DNA from: Flammeovirga sp. OC4
Lineage (GTDB): Bacteria > Bacteroidota > Bacteroidia > Cytophagales > Flammeovirgaceae
Reading direction: 5' to 3'
DNA length: 64,000 nt
Assembly: GCF_000812565.1 (NCBI RefSeq)
Contig: NZ_JTAM01000005.1
Location: 186,001 to 250,000 of the forward strand
Shown: positions 19,509-27,884 of the stretch, piece after piece
Position numbering within the stretch: position 1 is the stretch's first letter
Layout of the letters: every line of letters begins with the position of its first letter
The notes under the pieces: model-generated
Database searches by the model: none
What the model was told of the DNA's origin: nothing
Seen by the model: the letters and a program-made list of their open reading frames with translations, nothing else
Position numbers and translations under genes: made by a program

Positions 19509-20849
19509 TTACTTAGCAGCTTCTTCGTTTCTTTTCGTTAAGAACTCTTCGAATTGTTTCAAGTCTACTTCTTCAGCATTTAAAGCTACTTTTTCTTTTA
19601 ATGCATTGAATACTTTCTCGTTGTAAACTTGCTCATAAGTTTGCTCGAAGTACTTACCGTTTTCAGCTTGCAAGTAGTTTTGAACAAAACCAGCCATTTG
19701 CTCGTCATCCTCACCCATGAAGCTACCAAACTGAGATTTGATGGCTACTAAAGCTGCTGCTTCAACATCTTCTTTCTCAACTTTGATATCGTTATCAGTG
19801 AAAACTTTATCAGAAATTGCTCTCCACTTTACAGCTTCTTCAAATTTCGGTAAGCTCTCAGACAACTCCTCTTCTTTTGCTTGAGGATTGTTCTGTAAGT
19901 ATACTTTCTTCACTAACTCAGCAGGCAAAGAAATTGAAGTACCTTCAACAACTGCATTTCTTACGTTGTCGTTAGTCACGTTATCAATTGCTTGAGTGTT
20001 CACTTCAGCAATTGTGTTCTTCAATTCAGCTCTGAACTCTTCTTCGTTTGATACTTTATCTGGACCGATTACCATATCAAAGAATTCTTGATTTAACTCA
20101 GGCTCTGATGAGCGAGTGATTTTAGTGATTTCGATAGTGAAGTCACCTTTATAAGCTTCAGCTTCTTCTTTATCTCCACCCAAGAATAAACGAAGACGGT
20201 TGTTATCCTCATACATTGTCTCAATGTCTAAAGTCACAACGTCACCTACTTTCTTACCAGAGAATTTTCTTACATTACCTGTAATTAATTTGTCATCAAG
20301 ATCAAATGCTGCACCTTCTTTTTCGAAATCACCTTCAACTGATTTGAAAGTTGCAGTAATCAAGTCACCTTTTAATGCTTTCTCAACGTCCTCTTTCTTA
20401 GGGTATGATTCTTTTAACTTAGCGATTGTATTTTCAACATCTGCATCAGTTACAGTTAAGTTGAAAGTTTCAGCTTTTAAAGCCTCTAAGTTTAAATCAA
20501 ACTCAGGAAGTAATAATTCGAATTCAACAGTTTGTTCTGCTCCAAGTTGCTCAGGAGTGATAAAGTCTCCCTTGTACATTGGTTGGAAAAGAGGTTTGAT
20601 ACCATTGTCATTCAAGTAAGTATCTACAGCTTTACCTACAGACTCGTTGAATGTTTCCATTTTCAACTGCTTACCGTACATTTTTTGTACCATTGACATT
20701 GGCACTTTACCCTTACGGAAACCTTTCATATTTGCATTTTTAGCATATTGCTTCAATCTGCTCTTATATTCTGGCATGTAATCCGCTTCAGCAACAACTA
20801 CTGAAAGTAAACCGTATGAGTTCTCTTGTTTATCTAATTTGAATTCCAA
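19509..20849 (-). CDS. tig: Trigger factor (ribosome-associated chaperone)
   Basis: The 446-residue protein has the N-terminal ribosome-binding signature MKGFRKGKVPMSMVQKMYG (near residue 38), which docks near L23 at the peptide exit. A central FKBP-like domain (about 150-245) is much diverged and probably weak as a prolyl isomerase. The helical C-terminal chaperone arms follow. It is a typical Bacteroidetes trigger factor. No clpP or clpX gene follows it here, unlike in many bacteria. It is transcribed alone, ending at the hairpin at 19455-19484. Confidence 0.93.
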   Translation of the reverse strand: MEFKLDKQENSYGLLSVVVAEADYMPEYKSRLKQYAKNANMKGFRKGKVPMSMVQKMYGKQLKMETFNESVGKAVDTYLNDNGIKPLFQPMYKGDFITPEQLGAEQTVEFELLLPEFDLNLEALKAETFNLTVTDADVENTIAKLKESYPKKEDVEKALKGDLITATFKSVEGDFEKEGAAFDLDDKLITGNVRKFSGKKVGDVVTLDIETMYEDNNRLRLFLGGDKEEAEAYKGDFTIEITKITRSSEPELNQEFFDMVIGPDKVSNEEEFRAELKNTIAEVNTQAIDNVTNDNVRNAVVEGTSISLPAELVKKVYLQNNPQAKEEELSESLPKFEEAVKWRAISDKVFTDNDIKVEKEDVEAAALVAIKSQFGSFMGEDDEQMAGFVQNYLQAENGKYFEQTYEQVYNEKVFNALKEKVALNAEEVDLKQFEEFLTKRNEEAAK

Positions 20850-21479
20850 AGTTCTATGATTTTTGGTGTAACAAAACTCTAAATAAAAATAATTTCTTGT
20901 GTAGAAACCATATAATTTGTGTGTTGAACTAAAAAATCATTGATTATAAATTCAACAACCTCCTACCCTCCACAAGACTAGATTTCAAGACAAGCAAAAT
21001 CACTAACACACTGAAAAACAAAATGTAAAATAGCAATTTAGCCCTTTCAATCTACTCAAAATGAATCATAATAACACATATCCTCATTTTAAGCGATGCA
21101 AAGGTAATCAACTCATTATTAAAATCATTGCACTTTACCTAAAAAAATGCAAACAACTGTTATAAACAAACCTATTAATAGTTAGGAAATTGACTAAAAA
21201 AGAAGCAGTGAAATTCCTGTTTTTTAAAGGAAAAATACCATGAAATTCATGCTATATTTGACCTAGTTTTAATAATAACCTTAACTAAAATAACTATAAC
21301 ATCAATTTTTAGAATTCTTAAAAATTAGAACTTAAAAAGAAGGGAAGAATAGCACTTTCTTAGTATTATGTAGGTATTATTGCTTTTTTTTTGCAACTTA
21401 AATTTTCAAGTAAAAATAGCATAATGTGATTTTTACTTACAACTGAGATTGAATCTAAAAATTGTTGGGAGACTTGAAG
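20850..21479. other. Divergent intergenic region, tig to rel
   Basis: These 630 AT-rich bases separate tig and rel, which are divergent. Apart from the -7-like element (21253-21260) and the palindrome (21239-21251) near rel, I see no gene, RNA or repeat. If that element is used, the rel mRNA has an unusually long leader of about 210 bases. Confidence 0.6.
21239..21260 (+). promoter_or_regulatory. Possible rel promoter with overlapping palindrome
   Basis: TATATTTG at 21253-21260 fits the -7 element TAnnTTTG. Just upstream, CATGAA-A-TTCATG (21239-21251) is a perfect palindrome around one central base and would sit in the -33/-7 spacer. No TTTG is present at the -33 position, so an activator or unusual promoter is possible. 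Confidence 0.4.
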
Positions 21480-23699
21480 ATGAATATCGATCTAGAAAAG
21501 GAAAGAAGGGAACTATTATCAATGTACGCAAATCTTTTGCGCAAGGCACGTCCTTTCTTGAACGATAGTGACGATGTAAAAAACATTAAGAAAGCATTTT
21601 TGTTTGCTACAGACGCTCATAAAGAAATGAGAAGAAAGTCTGGCGAACCTTTTATATATCATCCTGTTGCAGTAGCTACTATTGCTACTGAAGAAATTGG
21701 ATTAGGTACTACTTCCATTATGGCAGCACTACTACATGATGTGGTGGAAGATACCGATCATACTATAGAAGAAATTGACGAACTTTTCGGGCCTAAAGTA
21801 GCATTAATTGTTAATGGCTTAACGAAAATTTCAGGAGCTGGTAAAAAAGGAGGTTCGCTACAAGCAGAAAACTTCAGAAAAATGTTATTAACAATTTCTG
21901 AAGATGTAAGAGTGGTATTAATCAAGATTGCAGACCGTTTGCACAACATGAGAACACTCATGTCAATGCCAAAGGATAAGCAACTGAAAGTAAAAGCCGA
22001 AACTGAATATATTTACGCTCCTTTAGCACACAGATTAGGACTTTATAATATAAAGTCTGAGTTAGAGGATCTTAGTTTAAAATATTCTGATGGACCTTTA
22101 TATGATGAAATCACCAAAAAACTAAAGGATTCAGAATCTGCAAGGGTTCACTTTACTAACGAATTCAAAACACCACTTACTGATACTTTAAACAAACAGG
22201 GATACAAGTATACCATCAAGTCAAGAACTAAATCAATCACCTCTATTGCTAATAAAATGAAAAAGCAAAAGGTGCCTTTTGAAGAAGTTTTTGATTTATT
22301 TGCCATCCGTATCATTTTTGAAAGTCCAAGAGAAACTGAAAAATCTACTTGTTGGCATATCTACTCTATTGTTACCGACTATTATACACCAAATGTCAGT
22401 AGACTAAGAGACTGGATCAGCATGCCGAAGTCCAATGGCTATGAATCATTACACACTACTGTAATGGGACACAATGGACACTGGGTAGAAGTTCAAGTCC
22501 GTTCAAAAAGAATGGATGAAATTGCAGAAAAGGGGTATGCAGCTCACTGGAAATACAAGGAACAAGGTCAAGCTAGTTCAGAAAAAGGTATCGAACAATG
22601 GCTTAATGAAGTACGTTCTTTGATGGAAAACGACAAAGTCAATGCCGTTGAATTCTTAGATGACTTTAGAACAAACCTTTTCAATAAAGAAGTTTTTGTT
22701 TTCACGCCAAACGGAGATTTAAAAGTTTTCCCATTTGGTGCTACAGTATTGGACTTTGCATTTGATATACATACAGAAGTAGGTGCTAAATGTCTTGGTG
22801 CTAAAATCAATGGAAAACTTGTACCGCTTAGTTACCAATTAAATAATGGTGATCAAATTGAAATTCTAACAGCGAATCAATCAAAAGCAAATGAAGGTTG
22901 GTTGAAAATTGTTAGAACTTCAAGAGCGAGAGCAAAAATTAAATCTCACCTAAAAGATGATCGAAAACGAATCGGTATGATTGGACGTGAGATCATTGAC
23001 AGAAAATTCAAGCAACTGAAAATAAAATATGATGATAGGATAGCACAACAGCTGAGAGATTTCTTTAATCTGAGCAGTGAAAGTGATCTCTATTATCAGG
23101 TGGGGGAAGGAATTATCCAACACAAGGAAATCAAAAAATTCAAAGAACACCTTGACCACACCAACAATGTTAAGAAGAAGAAAATTGTCCCTGATTCCGC
23201 CAAAGAGTTTAAAACTAAAATCAAGGAAGTTCGCAAAAGCAATGATGATGATGAATTGGTGATTGGAGAAGATATGGATAACGTCCATTATTCAATTGCA
23301 AGTTGCTGTAATCCAATCCAGGGCGATGATATCTTTGGTTTCATTACCATTAATAATGGTATTAAGATTCACAGAACAAGTTGTCCAAACTCCGTTGCAA
23401 TGATGGCTAACTATGGTTACAGAATCATAAAAGCACGATGGGCAAGTGAAAAAGAGACTTCATTTATTTCAAAAATTGCTATTGAAGGTACTGACCGTAT
23501 TGGTTTAGTGAATGATGTTACGAGAATTATAACAAGTAGAATGAAAGTAAATATTCGTTCTATTTCAATCGAATCAAATGATGGTATCTTCAGAGGAAAT
23601 ATTGAAATTTCTGTCAAGAACTTAAACGAATTTGAAAAAGTAATCAAGGAAATATCTGATATTGACGGTATTATAAAAGTCACTAGAAAGGACGACTAA
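21480..23699 (+). CDS. Bifunctional (p)ppGpp synthetase/hydrolase (Rel/SpoT)
   Basis: The start is the ATG at 21480; two in-frame TTG codons precede it. The 739-residue protein has all domains in order: HD hydrolase (His61, His86-Asp87 and ED at 90-91), synthetase with RLRDWISMPKSNGYESLHTT, TGS (EVFVFTPNGDLKVFPFGAT), a zinc-finger-like segment with SIASCCNPIQGDD, and C-terminal ACT. The RLRD corresponds to the basic RxKD motif of bifunctional Rel enzymes, not the acidic RelA form. It makes and destroys (p)ppGpp during starvation. It is probably the only long Rel here and is transcribed alone, with a terminator at 23737-23764. Confidence 0.95.
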   Translation: MNIDLEKERRELLSMYANLLRKARPFLNDSDDVKNIKKAFLFATDAHKEMRRKSGEPFIYHPVAVATIATEEIGLGTTSIMAALLHDVVEDTDHTIEEIDELFGPKVALIVNGLTKISGAGKKGGSLQAENFRKMLLTISEDVRVVLIKIADRLHNMRTLMSMPKDKQLKVKAETEYIYAPLAHRLGLYNIKSELEDLSLKYSDGPLYDEITKKLKDSESARVHFTNEFKTPLTDTLNKQGYKYTIKSRTKSITSIANKMKKQKVPFEEVFDLFAIRIIFESPRETEKSTCWHIYSIVTDYYTPNVSRLRDWISMPKSNGYESLHTTVMGHNGHWVEVQVRSKRMDEIAEKGYAAHWKYKEQGQASSEKGIEQWLNEVRSLMENDKVNAVEFLDDFRTNLFNKEVFVFTPNGDLKVFPFGATVLDFAFDIHTEVGAKCLGAKINGKLVPLSYQLNNGDQIEILTANQSKANEGWLKIVRTSRARAKIKSHLKDDRKRIGMIGREIIDRKFKQLKIKYDDRIAQQLRDFFNLSSESDLYYQVGEGIIQHKEIKKFKEHLDHTNNVKKKKIVPDSAKEFKTKIKEVRKSNDDDELVIGEDMDNVHYSIASCCNPIQGDDIFGFITINNGIKIHRTSCPNSVAMMANYGYRIIKARWASEKETSFISKIAIEGTDRIGLVNDVTRIITSRMKVNIRSISIESNDGIFRGNIEISVKNLNEFEKVIKEISDIDGIIKVTRKDD

Positions 23700-23736
23700 A
23701 TTACTTTTCACTTCAAAATATTCTTAAAATTTACTT

Positions 23737-23764
23737 AGCGATAGTATCTTCAGGTACTATCGCT
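23737..23764 (+). terminator. Intrinsic terminator of rel
   Basis: A 10-bp perfect stem AGCGATAGTA (23737-23746) with 23755-23764 and an 8-base loop is followed by TTTT. Confidence 0.8.
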
Positions 23765-23947
23765 TTTCATTTTATAACGTTAATAAACTGTACCTAAAGG
23801 TGAAAAATTAGTACTTTGGAGATAAATTTATTAAATTTAAGCCGGTGTAATACAGTTACATTCAATTTGTTGCCCACTTCAATTAGGAGCTCGAACGATT
23901 GTCTACACTAGAAACTTTTTGAGGTTACCTTATTTTTTCATTTGTCT

Positions 23948-26900
23948 ATGAAAACAGGATATTTAGATCAAGCATTAACAATATACCAAGACCTTTCTAA
24001 AGAACTCACTTTAAGTGGTTTATGCGGAAAAGTAATTGAATTAACCAAGTCCAAAACTATAGCAGAGAAAGTTTGCATCATTATTAATGATGATAACAAT
24101 TTCATATTGAAAGCTAGCGGTTTAAGAAGTCAAGACGAAGTATCATTTATTGAAAGTGATCACTACGCCTATGCGGATCAATTACCATTGACGGTATTAA
24201 AACAGTTGATTTCTAGCAAAAACCCTGTTGCAGTAGACTTAAATAAAGTAGGAGATAAGGTTAAGGAAGATCCATACATTAAAAAAGCCGCTCCATCCTT
24301 CTTAGACTTTATCCCTTTAAGAATAGACGAAAAGCTGATTGGATTCTTGATGCTTGAGCAGACGCAAGAAGTAAACGTTACGGCAGAAAGCCTTAAGTTT
24401 ATTCAAGTGATTGCACCTCAAATTGCTATTCTAATTCAAAACCTATCTCAATACACACCATCTGAGCCTGTTTCTCGCAATTCAGATAATAAGAGTAATG
24501 CTTCTACGAAAGACGGGATTCTTTCAAAAGAGGACCTGATAACTCTTGGTGAAATTGGACAAGTGATTGCAACTACCTCCTCTATTGAAGAGATGGTAGA
24601 AACAGTATACAATAAAATCAACACAATCGTAGATGCTCAGTTTCTTGACATTGGAGTATTAAACGAAAAAGAACAAAGGTTAGAATTCCCTGGATCGTTT
24701 GAAGATGGGGAAAGACTACCTTTTAATTTCTGTAGTTTAAAAGAGGAAAATAGATTAGCTACCCTTTGTTATAATACACGCAGAACAGTATTTATCAATG
24801 ACTTTGACAAAGAAATAAAGGATTATATCCCTAATTATGTCAACACCGCACCAAGAATTGGTAAAAAGGTAAAGTCAATCATCTACGCTCCTATTATGGA
24901 TGAGAAAAACGTAATAGGTGTAATGACTGTTCAAAGTTCGAAAAGTAATGCATACACGGAGTCAGATGTTTATCTGATTAGAAGTTTAAGCTCTTATCTT
25001 GCCATTGCAATTGACAATTTACAATTATCAAAGCAATCTAAGGTAAAGGATGAAACTCACCTCATCACTACTAAAAAGCAGGAAGAACAACTTTCAAAAG
25101 CCTATACAACTTTGAAGAGTTTAGGTGAGATTGGTCAGGACATCACATCCAACTTATCCATTGAAAGAATTGCTTATACTGCCTACGAAAGTTTGAACAA
25201 CTTAATCGATGCTCCACTTTTCTCTATTGGTATTTATAATAAAGACAGAGGAGTAATGGATATCATTGCCAACATTGAAAATGGTGAAAAACTACCACCT
25301 AAGGCAATCTCTTTAAATGATAATAGTAAGCTATCAATATTATGTTTCAGAACATTAAAGGAGATTGTGATCAATGATATCATTTCAGAATACTCAGTAC
25401 ATTTACCGGACTCAAAACTGAATACAGACAATTCTGATTCATTACCAAAATCGGTAATTTACTTGCCTCTTATTGGTAAGGAAGGAACTTTAGGTTTTAT
25501 TACTGTTCAGAATTATAGATTAAATGCATTTGCCGATACGGACCTCAATGTATTAAGAAACATTGCTATCTATATTGGTATTGCCTTAGATAACGCCCTG
25601 ACATATGAGGGACTAGAGGAAGTTGTATCAGAAAGAACAGCAGAACTTCAACAACAGAAAAATGAGTTGGAGGAAAACAAAGATAAAATTGAACAGTCTT
25701 ATAAAAACGTACAATTATTATCTGATATTGGTCTTACACTTTCTTCAAGTTTAAGTACTGATAACGTTATCGAAACTGTATATGAAAATGTGAATAACCT
25801 TATGGATGCCACAACTTTTGGTATTGGTATTTATTCGCATAGAAAACAACATATTGAATTTATTGGTGCCATTGAAAAAGGAAAAAGACTCCCTGAGTTT
25901 ATCCACCAAATGAACGATGACACCAAGCTATCTTCTTTATGTTTGAGAGATAATAAAGAAATCGTAATTTCTGATATCACCACTGATGTTTACGATTATA
26001 TCGATACTCAGGAAGAAATTGTAACAGTAGGTGAAATGCCTTACTCTATTATTTATCTTCCACTGAGAACAAAAGAGAAATTAATTGGTGTAATTACAGT
26101 ACAAAGTTTTAAGAAAAATTCTTATTCGGATTTACAAGTAAATCTACTTCGAAATATTGCCGTATTATCTGCGATTGCCATCGACAATGCAGTACAATAC
26201 GAGAAAATTGAGAGACAGAAAGAAGAACTTCAATCTACTTCTCAGAAGATCACTCAATCCATCAAATATGCGAAGCAGATTCAAGGTGCTATTCTCCCTA
26301 ACCGTACTTACATCAAGAATATACTTCCAAACTCTTTCATCTTCCATAAACCTAAAGATATTGTATCAGGCGATTTCTTCTGGTTCCATGAAAGTAACCA
26401 AAGAGTGTTTATTGCAACAGTAGACTGTAATTCAAATGGTGTACCTGGTGCAATGATGAGTATCATTGGTACCTCTTTATTCAGAGAAATTGTAGAAGTA
26501 AGAAACATTACTTCTCCTGATGAAGTTCTTGATGCAATGAATGAAAGAATTACAATTCATTTGAATCAAAAAATCAATGACAATCAAGATTCACTAGACA
26601 TCTCTCTTTGTGTAATTGATAGAAAAAATAACACATTAGAATTCGCCGGAGCCAATACATCAATGGCTAGAATTAAGGATGGTAAATTCTTCATCATCAA
26701 AGGTACTCCTTCTTCTATCGGAGGTAATGGAGACGAAGAAACTTTCTTTAACAAGCATACCTTTAATTTAGATGATGATGCTGAATACTTCTTATTCACA
26801 GATGGTTATCACAAACAGATTGGAGGGGAACATAAACAAGCTTTCGGTAACGAACGTTTCTTGAAAATGCTATTTGATAATAATTCGGTAGATATGTCTA

Positions 26901-27001
26901 AAAAGAGAACAGCTGTACGTAGAGCATTTAACGACTGGATGGACGATGAATTAGTTCAAACTGATGACGTACTTGTTTTAGGTTTCAAAGCAAATGAGTA
27001 A
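23948..27001 (+). CDS. Multi-GAF serine phosphatase (SpoIIE/PP2C-like)
   Basis: The product of 1017 residues (ATG at 23948) has three clearly repeated GAF domains starting near residues 200, 390 and 590. Each opens with an LGEIGQ-like or LSDIGL segment and contains an IGI/IGV-Y strand and a G-E/K-x-LP step. A more divergent GAF-like region covers the first 170 residues. A coiled coil precedes the C-terminal phosphatase (about 780-1017) with IVSGDFFW, VDCNSNGVPGAMMS, FTDGYHKQIGG and QTDDVLVLGFK. Members of this family dephosphorylate proteins, often anti-sigma antagonists, in response to ligands bound by the GAF domains. The usual DCTGHG is DCNSNG here. No partner gene is adjacent. Confidence 0.88.
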   Translation: MKTGYLDQALTIYQDLSKELTLSGLCGKVIELTKSKTIAEKVCIIINDDNNFILKASGLRSQDEVSFIESDHYAYADQLPLTVLKQLISSKNPVAVDLNKVGDKVKEDPYIKKAAPSFLDFIPLRIDEKLIGFLMLEQTQEVNVTAESLKFIQVIAPQIAILIQNLSQYTPSEPVSRNSDNKSNASTKDGILSKEDLITLGEIGQVIATTSSIEEMVETVYNKINTIVDAQFLDIGVLNEKEQRLEFPGSFEDGERLPFNFCSLKEENRLATLCYNTRRTVFINDFDKEIKDYIPNYVNTAPRIGKKVKSIIYAPIMDEKNVIGVMTVQSSKSNAYTESDVYLIRSLSSYLAIAIDNLQLSKQSKVKDETHLITTKKQEEQLSKAYTTLKSLGEIGQDITSNLSIERIAYTAYESLNNLIDAPLFSIGIYNKDRGVMDIIANIENGEKLPPKAISLNDNSKLSILCFRTLKEIVINDIISEYSVHLPDSKLNTDNSDSLPKSVIYLPLIGKEGTLGFITVQNYRLNAFADTDLNVLRNIAIYIGIALDNALTYEGLEEVVSERTAELQQQKNELEENKDKIEQSYKNVQLLSDIGLTLSSSLSTDNVIETVYENVNNLMDATTFGIGIYSHRKQHIEFIGAIEKGKRLPEFIHQMNDDTKLSSLCLRDNKEIVISDITTDVYDYIDTQEEIVTVGEMPYSIIYLPLRTKEKLIGVITVQSFKKNSYSDLQVNLLRNIAVLSAIAIDNAVQYEKIERQKEELQSTSQKITQSIKYAKQIQGAILPNRTYIKNILPNSFIFHKPKDIVSGDFFWFHESNQRVFIATVDCNSNGVPGAMMSIIGTSLFREIVEVRNITSPDEVLDAMNERITIHLNQKINDNQDSLDISLCVIDRKNNTLEFAGANTSMARIKDGKFFIIKGTPSSIGGNGDEETFFNKHTFNLDDDAEYFLFTDGYHKQIGGEHKQAFGNERFLKMLFDNNSVDMSKKRTAVRRAFNDWMDDELVQTDDVLVLGFKANE

Positions 27002-27021
27002 AAATCATTTTTAGTGATACA

Positions 27022-27058
27022 AAAAGGGCTTCAGAATTTTAAAATTCTGAAGCCTTTT
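27022..27058. terminator. Bidirectional intrinsic terminator
   Basis: AAAAGGGCTTCAGAATTTT (27022-27040) pairs with 27041-27058 in an almost loop-free long stem between convergent genes, with A and T runs on both sides. Confidence 0.88.
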
Positions 27059-27082
27059 TTATGCTCGAAAGACCTATTCTAC

Positions 27083-27631
27083 CTACTGCTGTTCTGATGT
27101 TTTTTGATCTACCGCCTTTTTTAATTCTTCCAAAGCTGCTTTATACTGTTGGCTCACTTGAACTTCATAATCTGCAACAAAAGCAATAACTCGAGTAACT
27201 AATTGAAAGCCAAAATCACCCTTCTCTTCCCATGAAACCACTGTACCTCCATCGCTATCTTCTAAGGTAAATGTCATTTCCGATACAAATGTCCCTTCAT
27301 TAGTAGACATCTGAAGTTGTATTTTATCATAAGGCTCTGCAGACAATACTCTCAGTTCTGCACTTGAACCATCATAAGACTTCCAAGTATGTGTTGCCCC
27401 TTCCCCCTCATCTGGGCCATGGTATTCAGGACTCAATCTGCTTCCTTCTTCTTCTAGTTTAAAAGCCCAATCATTCCATTTCCTTAAATTTTCGATGTAA
27501 GGAAAAATATCTTTTGCTGGAGCATTAATATAAACATGCTCTTTGACCGTATATTCAGAAGGCAATAACATTGCACCCCCTGCAAATAATAATAAAACGG
27601 ACAATACCCCTAAAGAAAAATATCTAATCAT
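27083..27631 (-). CDS. SRPBCC-family (START/Bet v1-like) lipid-binding protein
   Basis: The 182-residue protein has one N-terminal membrane segment (FSLGVLSVLLLFAGGAMLL) and a SRPBCC domain starting VKEHVYINAPAKDIFPYIENL, the usual first strand and helix of polyketide-cyclase or START-like proteins. These bind hydrophobic ligands in a long pocket; the ligand is unknown. It is anchored in the membrane, with the domain likely outside the cytoplasm. The start lies 253 bases from the divergent start of an outer membrane protein gene, with a notable inverted repeat between them. Confidence 0.85.
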   Translation of the reverse strand: MIRYFSLGVLSVLLLFAGGAMLLPSEYTVKEHVYINAPAKDIFPYIENLRKWNDWAFKLEEEGSRLSPEYHGPDEGEGATHTWKSYDGSSAELRVLSAEPYDKIQLQMSTNEGTFVSEMTFTLEDSDGGTVVSWEEKGDFGFQLVTRVIAFVADYEVQVSQQYKAALEELKKAVDQKTSEQQ

Positions 27632-27789
27632 TATAATATTAAGAACAAACCTTGCTAATCAATTAAATTACGTACAAGAAAAAGCAAATGGAGTTTGTGA
27701 GAGCAACAAAGACAAAACAACTTATACACATGATAATGTATCAATTCCATTGATTTAATTTTACTTCAATAATCCAAATAGCATTTATC

Positions 27790-27819
27790 CATGATTAACT
27801 TATCACAAAGTTAATCATG
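27790..27819. promoter_or_regulatory. 11-bp inverted repeat, possible operator
   Basis: CATGATTAACT (27790-27800) and AGTTAATCATG (27809-27819) are perfectly complementary around an 8-base spacer. It lies between two divergent genes and overlaps a minus-strand TAACTTTG -7-like element (27806-27813). No T run makes a terminator unlikely in either direction. Confidence 0.5.
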
Positions 27820-27884
27820 CACATTAATATTCGAATATAAATTTATTAAATTGCATTACTGTTTTTATTTTTTAAAGTTACTCA

